Below, piece after piece: positions 7,653 to 14,822 of a stretch of 34,061 nucleotides of DNA. The DNA lies in the NCBI GenBank assembly GCA_017438265.1, contig JAFRVZ010000003.1:1-34061 (forward strand), read 5' to 3'. Below the pieces are notes generated by a model. That model did no database searches and was not told where the DNA came from. It worked only from the letters and a program-made list of their open reading frames with translations. This stretch comes from Bacteroidales bacterium (lineage in GTDB: Bacteria; Bacteroidota; Bacteroidia; Bacteroidales; UBA932). The translations under genes and the position numbers were made by a program. Numbering within the stretch: position 1 is the stretch's first letter; the number at the start of each line of letters is the position of its first letter.

Positions 7653-8237
7653 ATGAAACTGGACGCCCGGGAAAAACGGCTCCTGATCGCAGGAGTCCTG
7701 CTCGTCGTCGTGGACCAGGTTTCCAAGGTCCTCGTCAAGTCCAATATGTCCGTCGGGCAGAGCTTCAACGTGCTCGGCGACTGGTTCCGCATCTGCTTCA
7801 TCGAGAACAACGGCATGGCCTTCGGGATGACCTTCGGCGGCGTGGTGGGGAAGTACCTGCTCACGCTGTTCCGCATCGTCCTGTTCTGCGTGCTGGTCTG
7901 GTGGATCCGGAAGCTGGGCCGCCGGGAAGGGACGCCGACCGGCGCGCTGGTCGGACTGGCCCTGATCGCGACCGGGGCGCTCGGCAACATCATCGACTGC
8001 ATGTTCTACGGCCTGATCTGGGATTATGCGCCGTTCATGCAGGGGAAGGTGGTGGATATGCTCTACTTTCCCATCATTGATACCTATGTCTTCGGGAAGC
8101 ACATCACGTTCTTCGACCCGGTCTTCAACGTGGCGGACAGCTGCGTGACCGTGGGCGCGTTCTACCTGCTGTTCTTCCACTGGAAATTCTTCTCCGTGGT
8201 CTTCGGAGACGAAGAAAAGGCCGGGGAATCCGCATGA
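7653..8237 (+). CDS. lspA: Lipoprotein signal peptidase (signal peptidase II)
   Basis: A 194-residue integral membrane aspartyl protease that removes signal peptides from prolipoproteins after diacylglyceryl modification. Four hydrophobic segments are visible. Conserved family motifs occur in order: VVDQVSK (D21), FIENNGMAFGM (51-59), GALGNIIDC with catalytic D115, and FNVADSCV with catalytic D162. Slightly longer than the enterobacterial enzyme because of a loop near residues 120-158, which is usual in Bacteroidota. The stop overlaps the next start by 4 nt (ATGA), implying translational coupling with the DUF6057-like gene. Many lipoproteins in this window are its expected substrates. Confidence 0.96.
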   Translation: MKLDAREKRLLIAGVLLVVVDQVSKVLVKSNMSVGQSFNVLGDWFRICFIENNGMAFGMTFGGVVGKYLLTLFRIVLFCVLVWWIRKLGRREGTPTGALVGLALIATGALGNIIDCMFYGLIWDYAPFMQGKVVDMLYFPIIDTYVFGKHITFFDPVFNVADSCVTVGAFYLLFFHWKFFSVVFGDEEKAGESA

Positions 8238-10057
8238 AACTGAAAGATTCCGTTCCGTACCTGCTGTTTTCAGCCGTCTGCCTGGGACTGCTCGGCATCT
8301 TCAAGGGTGCCGTGCTCTTCCACATGGAAGAGTACTCGATGTTCTCGACGGACGCGCTCTGGCTGAAGGCTTTCTTCGAGCAGCCGGGCGGCATCATCCC
8401 CCTCGCGGGGGCTTTTCTCGTGCAGTTCTGCTACTATCCGCTCCTGGGGGCGCTGCTGATGCTGCTCCTGCTGCTGGCGCTGCAGCGGCTCGTCCGCGCC
8501 GCGACCGGCTGCGGGACCTGGACGGCGTTCGCGCCGTCGCTGATGCTGGTGCTCTATGCGGCGCGGATGGATTACGGCGCTTACCTGCCCCATGCCTACG
8601 GAATCCTGTTCGGGCCCGTGCTGGGGGCGCTGGTCGCCGTGGGCTTCCTGTGGCTGTACGGCCGCTGCTTCGAAGGGAAGAAGCCGGCGCCGCTGTGGCT
8701 CGCGCTGCTGCTGGCCGCGGGGTATGTCGCGTTCGGGGTCTTTGCGCTGCTCGGGGCGCTGCTGATCGTCGTGCGGGCGTTCTGCAAGGGGGATAAGCCG
8801 TGGGTGCTGCTGCTGGCGCTGGCGGCGGCGGGCTTCGCGGTCGTGTTCTTCTGCTCGTATTCCAACCTGGTCTACCCGCGCATCAACCGCCGCTTCGCCT
8901 ACCTTTCGGGCCTGCCGGTCCGCGACGCCTTCCGCGCCTCCCGCCTCTTCCTTCCCCTCGTCCTCGCCGCCCTCTCCCTCCTGCTCACCGCCCTCGCCCC
9001 TGTTATTTCGACCAAGCCCGCCGCCTCTGTCATTTCGACCAAGCGAAGCGCGTGGAGAAATCTCCCCTTCGCCCTCTCCCTCGTCCTCCTCTTCTCCCTG
9101 ACCTACTGGGACCGCAACTTCCACGTCCAGGCGCGGATGGAGAAAGCCATCGCGCTGGACGACTGGGACCGCGTGCTGCACCTCGCCGGGAAGGACAAGG
9201 CGCCGACCCGCATCCAGGTCATGTACCGCAACCTCGCGCTCTACCGGAAGGGGCAGCTGACGGAGCGGATGTTTACCTTCCCGGATGCCTCGATGCCGCT
9301 CAGGATGCGCCGGCAGGGCGATGTGACCGCCAGCGTTTCCTATATCTGCGCGCCGACCGTCGCGTTCCATTCCGGGCTGCTGCGGACCTGCGAGCGCTGG
9401 TGCATGGAACTGTCCGTGACGGCGATGAAGACGCTCTACTACTACAAGTACCAGGCGAAGGTCGCGCTCTTCACCGGCGACTACGACCTCGCCCGCAAAT
9501 ATTTCCGGACCATCGGCAAGAGCCTTTTCCAGCGGCGCTGGGTCGCGCATTACAGTGCCCTGGCGGACCGGCCGGAGCTCCTGGCGCAGGATCCCGAAGG
9601 GATGCGCATCCTGCCTCTCCTCGCGGCGGAGGGCTACCGGCTCGACTACAACGGCACCGTCGAGAACGGCATCATCCAGCACTACCTCTCCGTCCCGTAT
9701 GTCAACGAGTCCGTCTACGAGTGGCACATGGCGGCCCTGATGCTGAGCAAGATGGAGAACAATTTCCTCTACGATTTCCTGGAACGCCACGAGAAGGTCG
9801 GCGGGCCCGTCACGACCGGGATCGCCCAGGCGGCGGCCCTGTTCGCCGGCACGAACGGCGACCGGGACCTCCACTCCTATGTCGGCCAGATCCTTTCGTC
9901 GAAGCAGTCGGTCCTGCGGGAGTTCTCCCAGTTCGGCAACCGGCTGAACGCGGCGCCGGACCTGGAGGCGCCGGAGACGCAGGCCTGGTTCCGCGAGTAT
10001 TTCGGGAGGACCTACTGGTACTATTATTACTTTACGACCGGACTGACGACGAACTGA
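8234..10057 (+). CDS. Multi-spanning membrane protein, DUF6057-like
   Basis: A 607-residue protein with no known function that I can assign; it resembles the DUF6057 family of Bacteroidota (from memory). Residues 1-295 hold roughly eight hydrophobic segments, starting MKLKDSVPYLLFSAVCLG. Residues 300-607 are a soluble helical part with TPR-like pairs of helices (TLYYYKYQAKVALFTGDYD, ARKYFRTIGKSLF) and a Tyr-rich end. Between two membrane segments, residues 256-278 (PVISTK...VISTKRSAWRNLP) are the in-frame translation of a REP-like repeat, so this loop is a recent insertion. The start overlaps lspA by 4 nt, and the haem-motif lipoprotein follows after one base, suggesting the two work together at the envelope. 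Confidence 0.82.
   Translation: MKLKDSVPYLLFSAVCLGLLGIFKGAVLFHMEEYSMFSTDALWLKAFFEQPGGIIPLAGAFLVQFCYYPLLGALLMLLLLLALQRLVRAATGCGTWTAFAPSLMLVLYAARMDYGAYLPHAYGILFGPVLGALVAVGFLWLYGRCFEGKKPAPLWLALLLAAGYVAFGVFALLGALLIVVRAFCKGDKPWVLLLALAAAGFAVVFFCSYSNLVYPRINRRFAYLSGLPVRDAFRASRLFLPLVLAALSLLLTALAPVISTKPAASVISTKRSAWRNLPFALSLVLLFSLTYWDRNFHVQARMEKAIALDDWDRVLHLAGKDKAPTRIQVMYRNLALYRKGQLTERMFTFPDASMPLRMRRQGDVTASVSYICAPTVAFHSGLLRTCERWCMELSVTAMKTLYYYKYQAKVALFTGDYDLARKYFRTIGKSLFQRRWVAHYSALADRPELLAQDPEGMRILPLLAAEGYRLDYNGTVENGIIQHYLSVPYVNESVYEWHMAALMLSKMENNFLYDFLERHEKVGGPVTTGIAQAAALFAGTNGDRDLHSYVGQILSSKQSVLREFSQFGNRLNAAPDLEAPETQAWFREYFGRTYWYYYYFTTGLTTN
9001..9065 (+). repeat. REP-like dispersed repeat inside coding sequence, 1.5 copies
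   Basis: A partial copy TGTTATTTCGACCAAG (9001-9016) and a longer copy running from TGTCATTTCGACCAAGCG to GAGAAATCTCC (9028-9065) lie 27 bp apart. The longer one is an imperfect palindrome (ATTTC...GAAAT arms). It closely resembles the TGTCATT(T/C)CGA(G/C)C...AATCTC repeats scattered between genes in many Bacteroidota genomes; a diverged relative sits at 20083-20111. Here the reading frame of the host gene is kept. Confidence 0.75.
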
Positions 10058-10058
10058 T

Positions 10059-11696
10059 ATGAGAAGGCTGCTTTACGCTCTGGCCGCGCTGCTGGCGCTG
10101 GCATGCACCCCTTCCGGCTACCGGGAGGCGGCCGGCGTGGATTCCGGCGTGGAGATTTATCCCGACTACGCCGGGGTGGCGCTTCCCTGCAACATCGCCC
10201 CGATGAATTTCGACATCCGGACAGAGGCGGACGCGTGGGTGGCCGTCTTCAGCGGCGGGGGAGAGACCCTGGTCCGCAAGGGACCGAAGGTCCGCGTCCC
10301 GGTCGCGCAATGGCACGCGCTGCTCGACGCCGCGAAGGGCGGGGAGTTGCGGATCACCCTCTATTCCCGGGAGGACGGCCGCTGGAGCCGCCATCCCGAC
10401 ATCGTGAATTACGTCGCTCCGGAGCCGATCGACGACTATGTGACCTACCGCCTGATCGAGCCCGGGTATTCCGGCTACGGCCAGCTGGTGCTCCGCCAGC
10501 GCCGCCTGTCGGACTTCCACGAGCACGACCTCTACAACAACAGCCTGAGCACGCGGCAGGTCGACCAGCAATGCATCAACTGCCATTCCTTCCAGAACTA
10601 CGGGACGGAGAATTTCCAGTTCCACGCCCGCCAGCTGAACGGCGGCACCTTCATCGCCACGGGCGACCGGGCGCAGAAAGTCGCCTTCAAGTCCGGCGAC
10701 CTGATGTCGAACGCCGTCTATCCGTCCTGGCACCCGACCGAACCGCTGATCGCCTACTCGGTCAACAAGATCATGCAGGTCTTCCTGACCGCCCATATGA
10801 ACCGGCTGGACGCCTATGACGATGACGCCGACCTCGTGCTGTACGACGTCGAGAGCGGGGAAGTCAGCTACATCGTCCACAACCCCCTCGCGATCGAGAC
10901 CTTCCCGTACTGGTCGGCGGACGGCCGGACGCTGTACTATGCGTCGGCCTACCTGCCGGAACTCGGCCTCGAGCGCGGCGTCAACGTCGCCGGGACCTAC
11001 GACCGGATGCGCTACAACCTCTGGTCGATTCCCTTCGATCCCGAGACCCGGACCTTCGGCACGCCGGAGATGGTCTTCCATGCGGCTGCGGAAGGGCTGA
11101 GCGCGGTCATGCCGCGGCCTTCCCCGGACGGGAAATACCTCCTCTCCAGCGCCGCCACGTACGGTTCCTTCCATATCTGGCACGAGACGGCGGACCTGTA
11201 CCTGACCGACCTGCGGACCGGCGAGACCCGTCCGCTGGACGAGGCGAACAGCCCGCGCGCGGAGAGCTTCAAGGCCTGGTCCTCGAACTCCCGCTGGGTC
11301 GTCTTTACGACGCGCCGCGACGACCGGGCGTATACCCGGCTCTATATCTGCTATTTCGATGAAGACGGGAATGTCGGCAAGCCGTTCCTCCTTCCGCAGC
11401 GGGACCCGTCCCAGAACCTCTCGCTGTTCAAGTCCTACAATGTCCCGGAACTGACGCGGGAGGCGGTCCGCTGGACCCCGAAGGAGATTGAGCGTGCGCT
11501 CAAGGGACCGTCGGTCGGCACGACCGAGGTCGACCGCTCGCCGGGCCGCGGCGGCGTCCCCGTGACGCCGGACCCGGACGCCGTGTCCGGCTCCTCCGTC
11601 CCCGTCGGCCTCCCGGCCTCCGCCGCCGCGACCGCGTTCCCGGAGACCACCGCCCCCGCCAACGACATTCCCAAGGGCCAGAGTTTCGACCAATAA
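10059..11696 (+). CDS. Lipoprotein with c-type haem motif and TolB-like beta-propeller
   Basis: A 545-residue predicted lipoprotein (lipobox LLALAC, C16), so it faces the periplasm. Residues 25-150 form a beta-rich N-terminal domain; QQCINCHSF (C172, C175, H176) is a CXXCH covalent haem-attachment motif. Residues 225-470 contain repeated WD40/PD40-like segments (YPSWHPTEPLIAYSV, FPYWSADGRTLYYAS, MPRPSPDGKYLLSSA), expected to fold as a TolB-like propeller. The last 50 residues are a Pro/Ala-rich tail. It starts one base after the DUF6057-like gene and ends the ileS operon. The redox partner and role are unknown; haem binding is inferred from one motif. Confidence 0.83.
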   Translation: MRRLLYALAALLALACTPSGYREAAGVDSGVEIYPDYAGVALPCNIAPMNFDIRTEADAWVAVFSGGGETLVRKGPKVRVPVAQWHALLDAAKGGELRITLYSREDGRWSRHPDIVNYVAPEPIDDYVTYRLIEPGYSGYGQLVLRQRRLSDFHEHDLYNNSLSTRQVDQQCINCHSFQNYGTENFQFHARQLNGGTFIATGDRAQKVAFKSGDLMSNAVYPSWHPTEPLIAYSVNKIMQVFLTAHMNRLDAYDDDADLVLYDVESGEVSYIVHNPLAIETFPYWSADGRTLYYASAYLPELGLERGVNVAGTYDRMRYNLWSIPFDPETRTFGTPEMVFHAAAEGLSAVMPRPSPDGKYLLSSAATYGSFHIWHETADLYLTDLRTGETRPLDEANSPRAESFKAWSSNSRWVVFTTRRDDRAYTRLYICYFDEDGNVGKPFLLPQRDPSQNLSLFKSYNVPELTREAVRWTPKEIERALKGPSVGTTEVDRSPGRGGVPVTPDPDAVSGSSVPVGLPASAAATAFPETTAPANDIPKGQSFDQ

Positions 11697-11727
11697 AAAA
11701 AGCCGGCGCAACAGCGTCGGCTTTTTC
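11697..11727. terminator. Bidirectional hairpin terminator
   Basis: AGCCGGCGC and GCGTCGGCT pair around a 4-nt loop (one G-U or mismatch), flanked by an A-run on the left and a T-run on the right. It can end the ileS operon on + and, read on the other strand, the tRNA-Ser(TGA)-tRNA-Ser(GGA) unit. Confidence 0.88.
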
Positions 11728-11729
11728 TG

Positions 11730-11817
11730 CGGAGAGATAGGGATTCGAACCCTAGATACCCTTTTGGGGTACACACGATTTCCAATCGTGCCTCTTCAGC
11801 CACTCGAGCATCTCTCC
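11730..11817 (-). tRNA. tRNA-Ser (anticodon GGA)
   Basis: On the minus strand the acceptor GGAGAGA pairs with TCTCTCC, the discriminator is G as expected for serine, the T-arm reads GGTTCGAATCC, and a long variable arm (TGTACCCC...GGGTAT) marks a class II tRNA. Anticodon GGA (complement of 11781-11783) reads UCC/UCU. CCA is not encoded. Second gene of a two-tRNA unit. Confidence 0.96.
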
Positions 11818-11837
11818 AGTAGTATTTCAATCTCCGG

Positions 11838-11922
11838 CGGAGAGACAGGGATTCGAACCCAGGGACCCTCGCGGGTCAACGGTTTTCAAGACCGCCGCAT
11901 TAGACCACTCTGCCACCTCTCC
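11838..11922 (-). tRNA. tRNA-Ser (anticodon TGA)
   Basis: On the minus strand GGAGAGG pairs with TCTCTCC (last pair G-U), discriminator G, T-arm GGTTCGAATCC, long variable arm. Anticodon TGA (complement of 11886-11888) reads UCA and other UCN codons by wobble. No encoded CCA. It precedes tRNA-Ser(GGA) by 20 nt and is transcribed from the minus promoter at 11955-11985. Confidence 0.96.
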
Positions 11923-11954
11923 TGTTCTTCGTCCCCTGTCTTCTTTAGGGACTG

Positions 11955-11985
11955 CAAATATAGATAAAAAGTCTTTCCCCGCAAA
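11955..11985 (-). promoter_or_regulatory. Promoter of the two minus-strand tRNA-Ser genes
   Basis: On the minus strand TTTG (complement of 11982-11985) and TATATTTG (complement of 11955-11962) are 19 nt apart, a near-consensus Bacteroidota promoter. Transcription would begin about 25-30 nt before the mature 5' end of tRNA-Ser(TGA). Confidence 0.75.
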
Positions 11986-12037
11986 ATATTTTTTCGGGAA
12001 GGCGGACCCGTTGCGGAAAACTTTGTGGCTTCCCATA

Positions 12038-12069
12038 TTGGCAAATATACAAATATTTGTGTATCTTTG
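12038..12069 (+). promoter_or_regulatory. Promoter of tRNA-Ser(CGA), within a palindrome
   Basis: TTG at 12038-12040 and TATCTTTG at 12062-12069 are 21 nt apart and would start transcription about 8 nt before the tRNA at 12083. The surrounding 12040-12071 is an imperfect palindrome whose left arm supplies a second minus-strand -7 box, TATATTTG (complement of 12042-12049). Confidence 0.75.
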
Positions 12070-12082
12070 CCGTCCACTCCCC

Positions 12083-12169
12083 GGTGAGTTGTCCGAGTGG
12101 TTGAAGGAGCCTGCCTCGAAAACAGGTGTACGTGTGAGCGTACCGGGGGTTCGAATCCCTCACTCACCG
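12083..12169 (+). tRNA. tRNA-Ser (anticodon CGA)
   Basis: GGTGAGT pairs with ACTCACC, discriminator G, D-arm region TGTCCGAGTGGTTGAAGG, T-arm GGTTCGAATCC, long variable arm TGTACGTGTGAGCGTACC. Anticodon CGA (12117-12119) reads UCG. CCA is not encoded. It has its own promoter and terminator. Confidence 0.96.
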
Positions 12170-12173
12170 CTAC

Positions 12174-12197
12174 AAAGCCAGCATTCGCTGGCTTTTT
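12174..12197 (+). terminator. Terminator of tRNA-Ser(CGA)
   Basis: AAAGCCAGC and GCTGGCTTT form a perfect 9-bp stem with loop ATTC, ending in a T-run, 5 nt past the tRNA. Confidence 0.9.
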
Positions 12198-12557
12198 GCG
12201 GTTCGTTCGGGATTATGCGCTTCGCGCAAATCCTATGATCCCCCTGCACCCCCAGGGGAGAAGGGGAGGGTTCCCCTTCCGCTGCTCCGCAGCTATCCCC
12301 TCTGTCGGCCGCTCCGCGCCCTCCGGCTTCCTGCTTTTTCCCCGCCGTATTCCTCGCGCTTCGCGCGAATCAACAGATCAGATGAGAGAGCCGGGGACGG
12401 AATGGTGGACGAAGGCTTCGGCGTAGGTGCAGCGGCATTCCAAACCGCGGAAACGTTCCACCCGAGACGTTTCCAGGCATCCGGGACCAGCAGGCACATC
12501 GTACCTCCGGCGCCCTTCGCGGCTACCGGAATGCCCGGCATCGTCATCGCTGCCACC
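12198..12557. other. Non-coding stretch with repeat remnants
   Basis: No open frame here looks like a protein. On the minus strand two similar short sequences, GATTTGCGCGAAGCGC (ending near 12207) and GATTCGCGCGAAGCGC (near 12356-12371), recall the core of the REP-like repeats. A C-rich tract follows the first. A small hairpin GGAAACGT/ACGTTTCC lies at 12449-12474. The stretch sits downstream of the glycosyltransferase gene (minus) and may contain its 3' end region. I find no duplicated tRNA end that would mark an integrated element. Confidence 0.5.
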
Positions 12558-13724
12558 TCAAGTGACTTTTGCAAAACGGCAGTAATCCGCGTAGACTTCG
12601 CGGACGACGGTGTCCCAGTCGAGGTACAGGTCCCTCCGGGCGGCTGCGGAAACGCGCGCATATCCTTCCGGGTCGGAGAGGATCTGCAGAATCATCCGGG
12701 CGTAACTCTCCTCGTCCGGCGCCGATACATACGCGTTGACGCCGGCTGTGACGGTCGCCGCCGTCCGGGCGCCTTCCAGGAACACGGCCGGCGTCCCCTG
12801 GCAGGCCGCCTCGATCTGGACGAGGGAATTGGCGTCGTAGAGCGACGGGAAAAGGAACAGTTTGGCCCGGGCATACAGATTCTCCAGCATCTGCCTGTCC
12901 GAAACCAGCCCGCACATCACGACCTCTTCCCGGAGGCCCAGTTCCTCCACCAGCGCCGCGAGCTTCCCTTCATCCTGCCCCTTGCCGGCGAAGAGCATCC
13001 GGAAATGCGTCAGCCCCATCTCCCGGGCCTTTGCCAGCGAGCGGACGATGAAGTCGATGTTCTTCAGGTAGTTCAGCCTTCCTACAAAGAGGAAGACCGT
13101 GGCGTCGGCGGGAATCCCGAACGTCCGGTTGACGATCCGCGCGGCCGCTTCCGGGTCGGCCACGGGCCGGTGGTCCGTCGCGTTCAGGCGGACCTTGCAC
13201 GGCGCCTTCAGCCCGTAATCCGAAATATAGAGGTCCCGGATGCCTGCATTCACGGCCCAGCACTCGTCGCAGGCGTTGAATACCCGCATGATGCCGTCCA
13301 TGGCGATGTCCACGGCGGGCTTGAAATTCAGGGGCCTCTCGAAGTCCTGCCTGTACTGGGAATGGAGGGTCGCCACGACCGGGAGCCTGTGGACCTTGGC
13401 ATAAAGCACGCCGGCCAGCCCGACGGAGAAAGGGGAATGGATATGGACGAGATCAATCCCGCTCCGGATCAGCTGCGCCTCGAAGTGCGGGTCCAGGGCC
13501 GGAGCCGGGATGTCGTAGTCGTTGTGGAGCAGCGGCAGGGAATGGCAGCGCACCACCTTGTAGGGCAGACCCTCATCCGCCTCCCGGCGGTATCCCCGGA
13601 CCTCCGGGCAGAAGACCACCACCTCGCAGTACTGCACGAGGCGCCGCGCATAGTTGTCCACCACCTTGATGACCCCGTCCACCATCGGATACCATGTATC
13701 GATAAACAGCCCGACCTTTTTCAT
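12558..13724 (-). CDS. GT4 family glycosyltransferase
   Basis: A 388-residue GT-B fold enzyme of the GT4 family, which transfers a sugar from an activated nucleotide donor with retention. The N-terminal domain opens MKKVGLFIDTWYPMVDGVIKV, with HIHSPFSVGLAG near residue 95, as in glucosyl/mannosyltransferases acting on lipid acceptors. The C-terminal domain has FLFVGRLNYLKNIDF and the donor-site motif DANSLVQIEAACQG, where D297 replaces the first Glu of the usual E-x7-E pair and E305 is kept. No signal peptide; likely cytoplasmic and membrane-associated. The acceptor cannot be predicted; a diacylglycerol-type glycolipid is one option. The proC stub and a -7 element lie just upstream. Confidence 0.88.
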   Translation of the reverse strand: MKKVGLFIDTWYPMVDGVIKVVDNYARRLVQYCEVVVFCPEVRGYRREADEGLPYKVVRCHSLPLLHNDYDIPAPALDPHFEAQLIRSGIDLVHIHSPFSVGLAGVLYAKVHRLPVVATLHSQYRQDFERPLNFKPAVDIAMDGIMRVFNACDECWAVNAGIRDLYISDYGLKAPCKVRLNATDHRPVADPEAAARIVNRTFGIPADATVFLFVGRLNYLKNIDFIVRSLAKAREMGLTHFRMLFAGKGQDEGKLAALVEELGLREEVVMCGLVSDRQMLENLYARAKLFLFPSLYDANSLVQIEAACQGTPAVFLEGARTAATVTAGVNAYVSAPDEESYARMILQILSDPEGYARVSAAARRDLYLDWDTVVREVYADYCRFAKVT

Positions 13725-13735
13725 AGCGTGAATGA

Positions 13736-13834
13736 TTAACTACGCCTGCATGATACGAATCCCGGCGCCACGGCGCCGCCCATGTTGCCGGCGCCGATCA
13801 CGGCCACCCGGCGGGTATATCTGCTGCTTTCCAT
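13736..13834 (-). pseudogene. proC: N-terminal stub of pyrroline-5-carboxylate reductase
   Basis: The minus-strand frame from ATG 13834 codes 32 residues and then stops. Residues 10-23 read VAVIGAGNMGGAVA, the NADPH-binding Rossmann start of ProC (P5C to proline), in the expected position near the N-terminus. A full enzyme has about 265 residues, so more than 85% is missing; similarity is lost after GF at residue 26. The stub sits between the OxyR-like gene (stop at 13854) and the glycosyltransferase (start 13724), as if proC was deleted and the flanking DNA joined. Other NAD(P)-binding proteins share GxGxMG, so proC is the best but not the only reading. Confidence 0.65.
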
Positions 13835-13838
13835 ATTA

Positions 13839-13846
13839 CAAATATA
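13839..13846 (-). promoter_or_regulatory. -7 promoter element upstream of the proC stub and GT4 gene
   Basis: On the minus strand TATATTTG lies 4 nt before the stub ATG. Transcription would begin at or next to that ATG, so the element probably once drove proC and now drives the glycosyltransferase with a leader of about 110 nt. No -33 box is evident. Confidence 0.5.
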
Positions 13847-13853
13847 GGTTTAT

Positions 13854-14777
13854 TTACAGTACCAGGGGCCCTTTCCGGATCACGTTGTCGAGCAGGGCGC
13901 CCGGGATGATGCGCTTGATGCCGTCCACGACGGCGTTCAGTTTCGCTTCGTGGATGTAGTCGCTGCGCACGACCAGGGAGATGGTCCGGCCCGGCACCGG
14001 GTCGACGATGGGACGCAGGCACTTCTGCTGGCTGTACATGATCAGGTCGGAATGGGTCTCCGGGATGATCGTGAGGCCGCCGTTGTCGTTGACGACCTGG
14101 ATCAGGATGCCGACGCGGCCGCCTTCGAAGAAGCGCTCGTAGGTGTTTTCCCCGTTCCTGAATTCCGCCGGGTCGATCTGCCGCAGGCCGTCGCGGATAA
14201 TCCAGACGGGCTGCCGGAAGAGGGCCTCCGTCCGGATGCTCTCCTGCGCATAGGCAGGGTTGTCCGGCGAGACATAGGCGAGGAAGCGCTCGTGGTAGAG
14301 CGGAATCTCGAGCAGGTCCGCGTCCCGGACCGGTCCGGCCAGGATCCCCATATCCACTTCCGCCTTCCGGAGCTTGTCCTTGACGGTCGCGGTCAGCATC
14401 TCCTCGGTCTGCAGGGAAATGGCCGGATGCCGCTCCCCGATGTGCTTGAACAGGCCGGGGACCAGCACCGGGGAGACGGTCGAAATCAGCGCGATCTTGA
14501 GCGGACCGGAGAGCTGCTCCTTCTCCGAGAGCGTCATTTCCGCAATCTGCTCCACATTGTACAGGACGACTTTCGCCCGGTCAATGACCTTGCGGCCGAC
14601 CTCCGTCGGCGCGACGGGATGCGCGTCCCGGTCGAAGATCCGGACATCCAGCTCCTCCTCCAACTTCTTGACCATCAGGCTCAGCGTCGACTGCGTAAGC
14701 CCGCAGGCCTCGGCCGCTTTCCCGAAATGGCGGTGGTCGTCGATGGCGACGATGAACCGCAGTTGCTGCAGTGTCAT
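13854..14777 (-). CDS. OxyR-like LysR regulator lacking the redox cysteines
   Basis: A 307-residue LysR-type regulator. The winged-helix domain (MTLQQLRFIVAIDDHRHFGK, then AAEACGLTQSTLSLMVKKLE) closely resembles OxyR. In OxyR the effector domain has a peroxide-sensing cysteine in a GHCLR segment and a partner about nine residues on. The matching segment here is WIIRDGLRQ (192-200) without cysteine, and the next 20 residues have none. Only C25 (DNA-binding helix) and C253 exist. The protein therefore should not sense peroxide by the OxyR disulfide. The start at 14777 fits the conserved N-terminus; the longer frame from 15065 runs into trkH. A LysR-type palindrome lies 10 nt upstream of the gene, between it and divergent trkH. 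Confidence 0.9.
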   Translation of the reverse strand: MTLQQLRFIVAIDDHRHFGKAAEACGLTQSTLSLMVKKLEEELDVRIFDRDAHPVAPTEVGRKVIDRAKVVLYNVEQIAEMTLSEKEQLSGPLKIALISTVSPVLVPGLFKHIGERHPAISLQTEEMLTATVKDKLRKAEVDMGILAGPVRDADLLEIPLYHERFLAYVSPDNPAYAQESIRTEALFRQPVWIIRDGLRQIDPAEFRNGENTYERFFEGGRVGILIQVVNDNGGLTIIPETHSDLIMYSQQKCLRPIVDPVPGRTISLVVRSDYIHEAKLNAVVDGIKRIIPGALLDNVIRKGPLVL

Positions 14778-14786
14778 ACCTGTGTG

Positions 14787-14801
14787 ATTGATTTTATCAA
14801 T
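14787..14801. promoter_or_regulatory. Candidate LysR-type operator
   Basis: ATTGAT-TTT-ATCAAT is a perfect 6-bp inverted repeat and contains the T-N11-A core (TTGATTTTATCAA) of LysR binding sites. It overlaps the expected transcription start of the regulator. A further half-site, TTGATAA at 14823-14829, overlaps the trkH -33 box. Confidence 0.6.
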
Positions 14802-14802
14802 G

Positions 14803-14810
14803 CAAAGATA
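14803..14810 (-). promoter_or_regulatory. -7 element of the OxyR-like gene
   Basis: TATCTTTG on the minus strand, with transcription expected near 14797, inside the candidate operator, and a leader of about 20 nt. The position invites negative autoregulation. Confidence 0.62.
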
Positions 14811-14822
14811 AAAATTTTCGTG

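Noticed and set aside
12083..12557. Integrated element in the tRNA-Ser(CGA) 3' end
   Set aside because: No integrase and no second copy of the tRNA 3' end downstream; the tRNA has a normal terminator.
12402..13739. 445-residue open frame on the plus strand
   Set aside because: Antisense to the GT4 glycosyltransferase, which has strong motifs.
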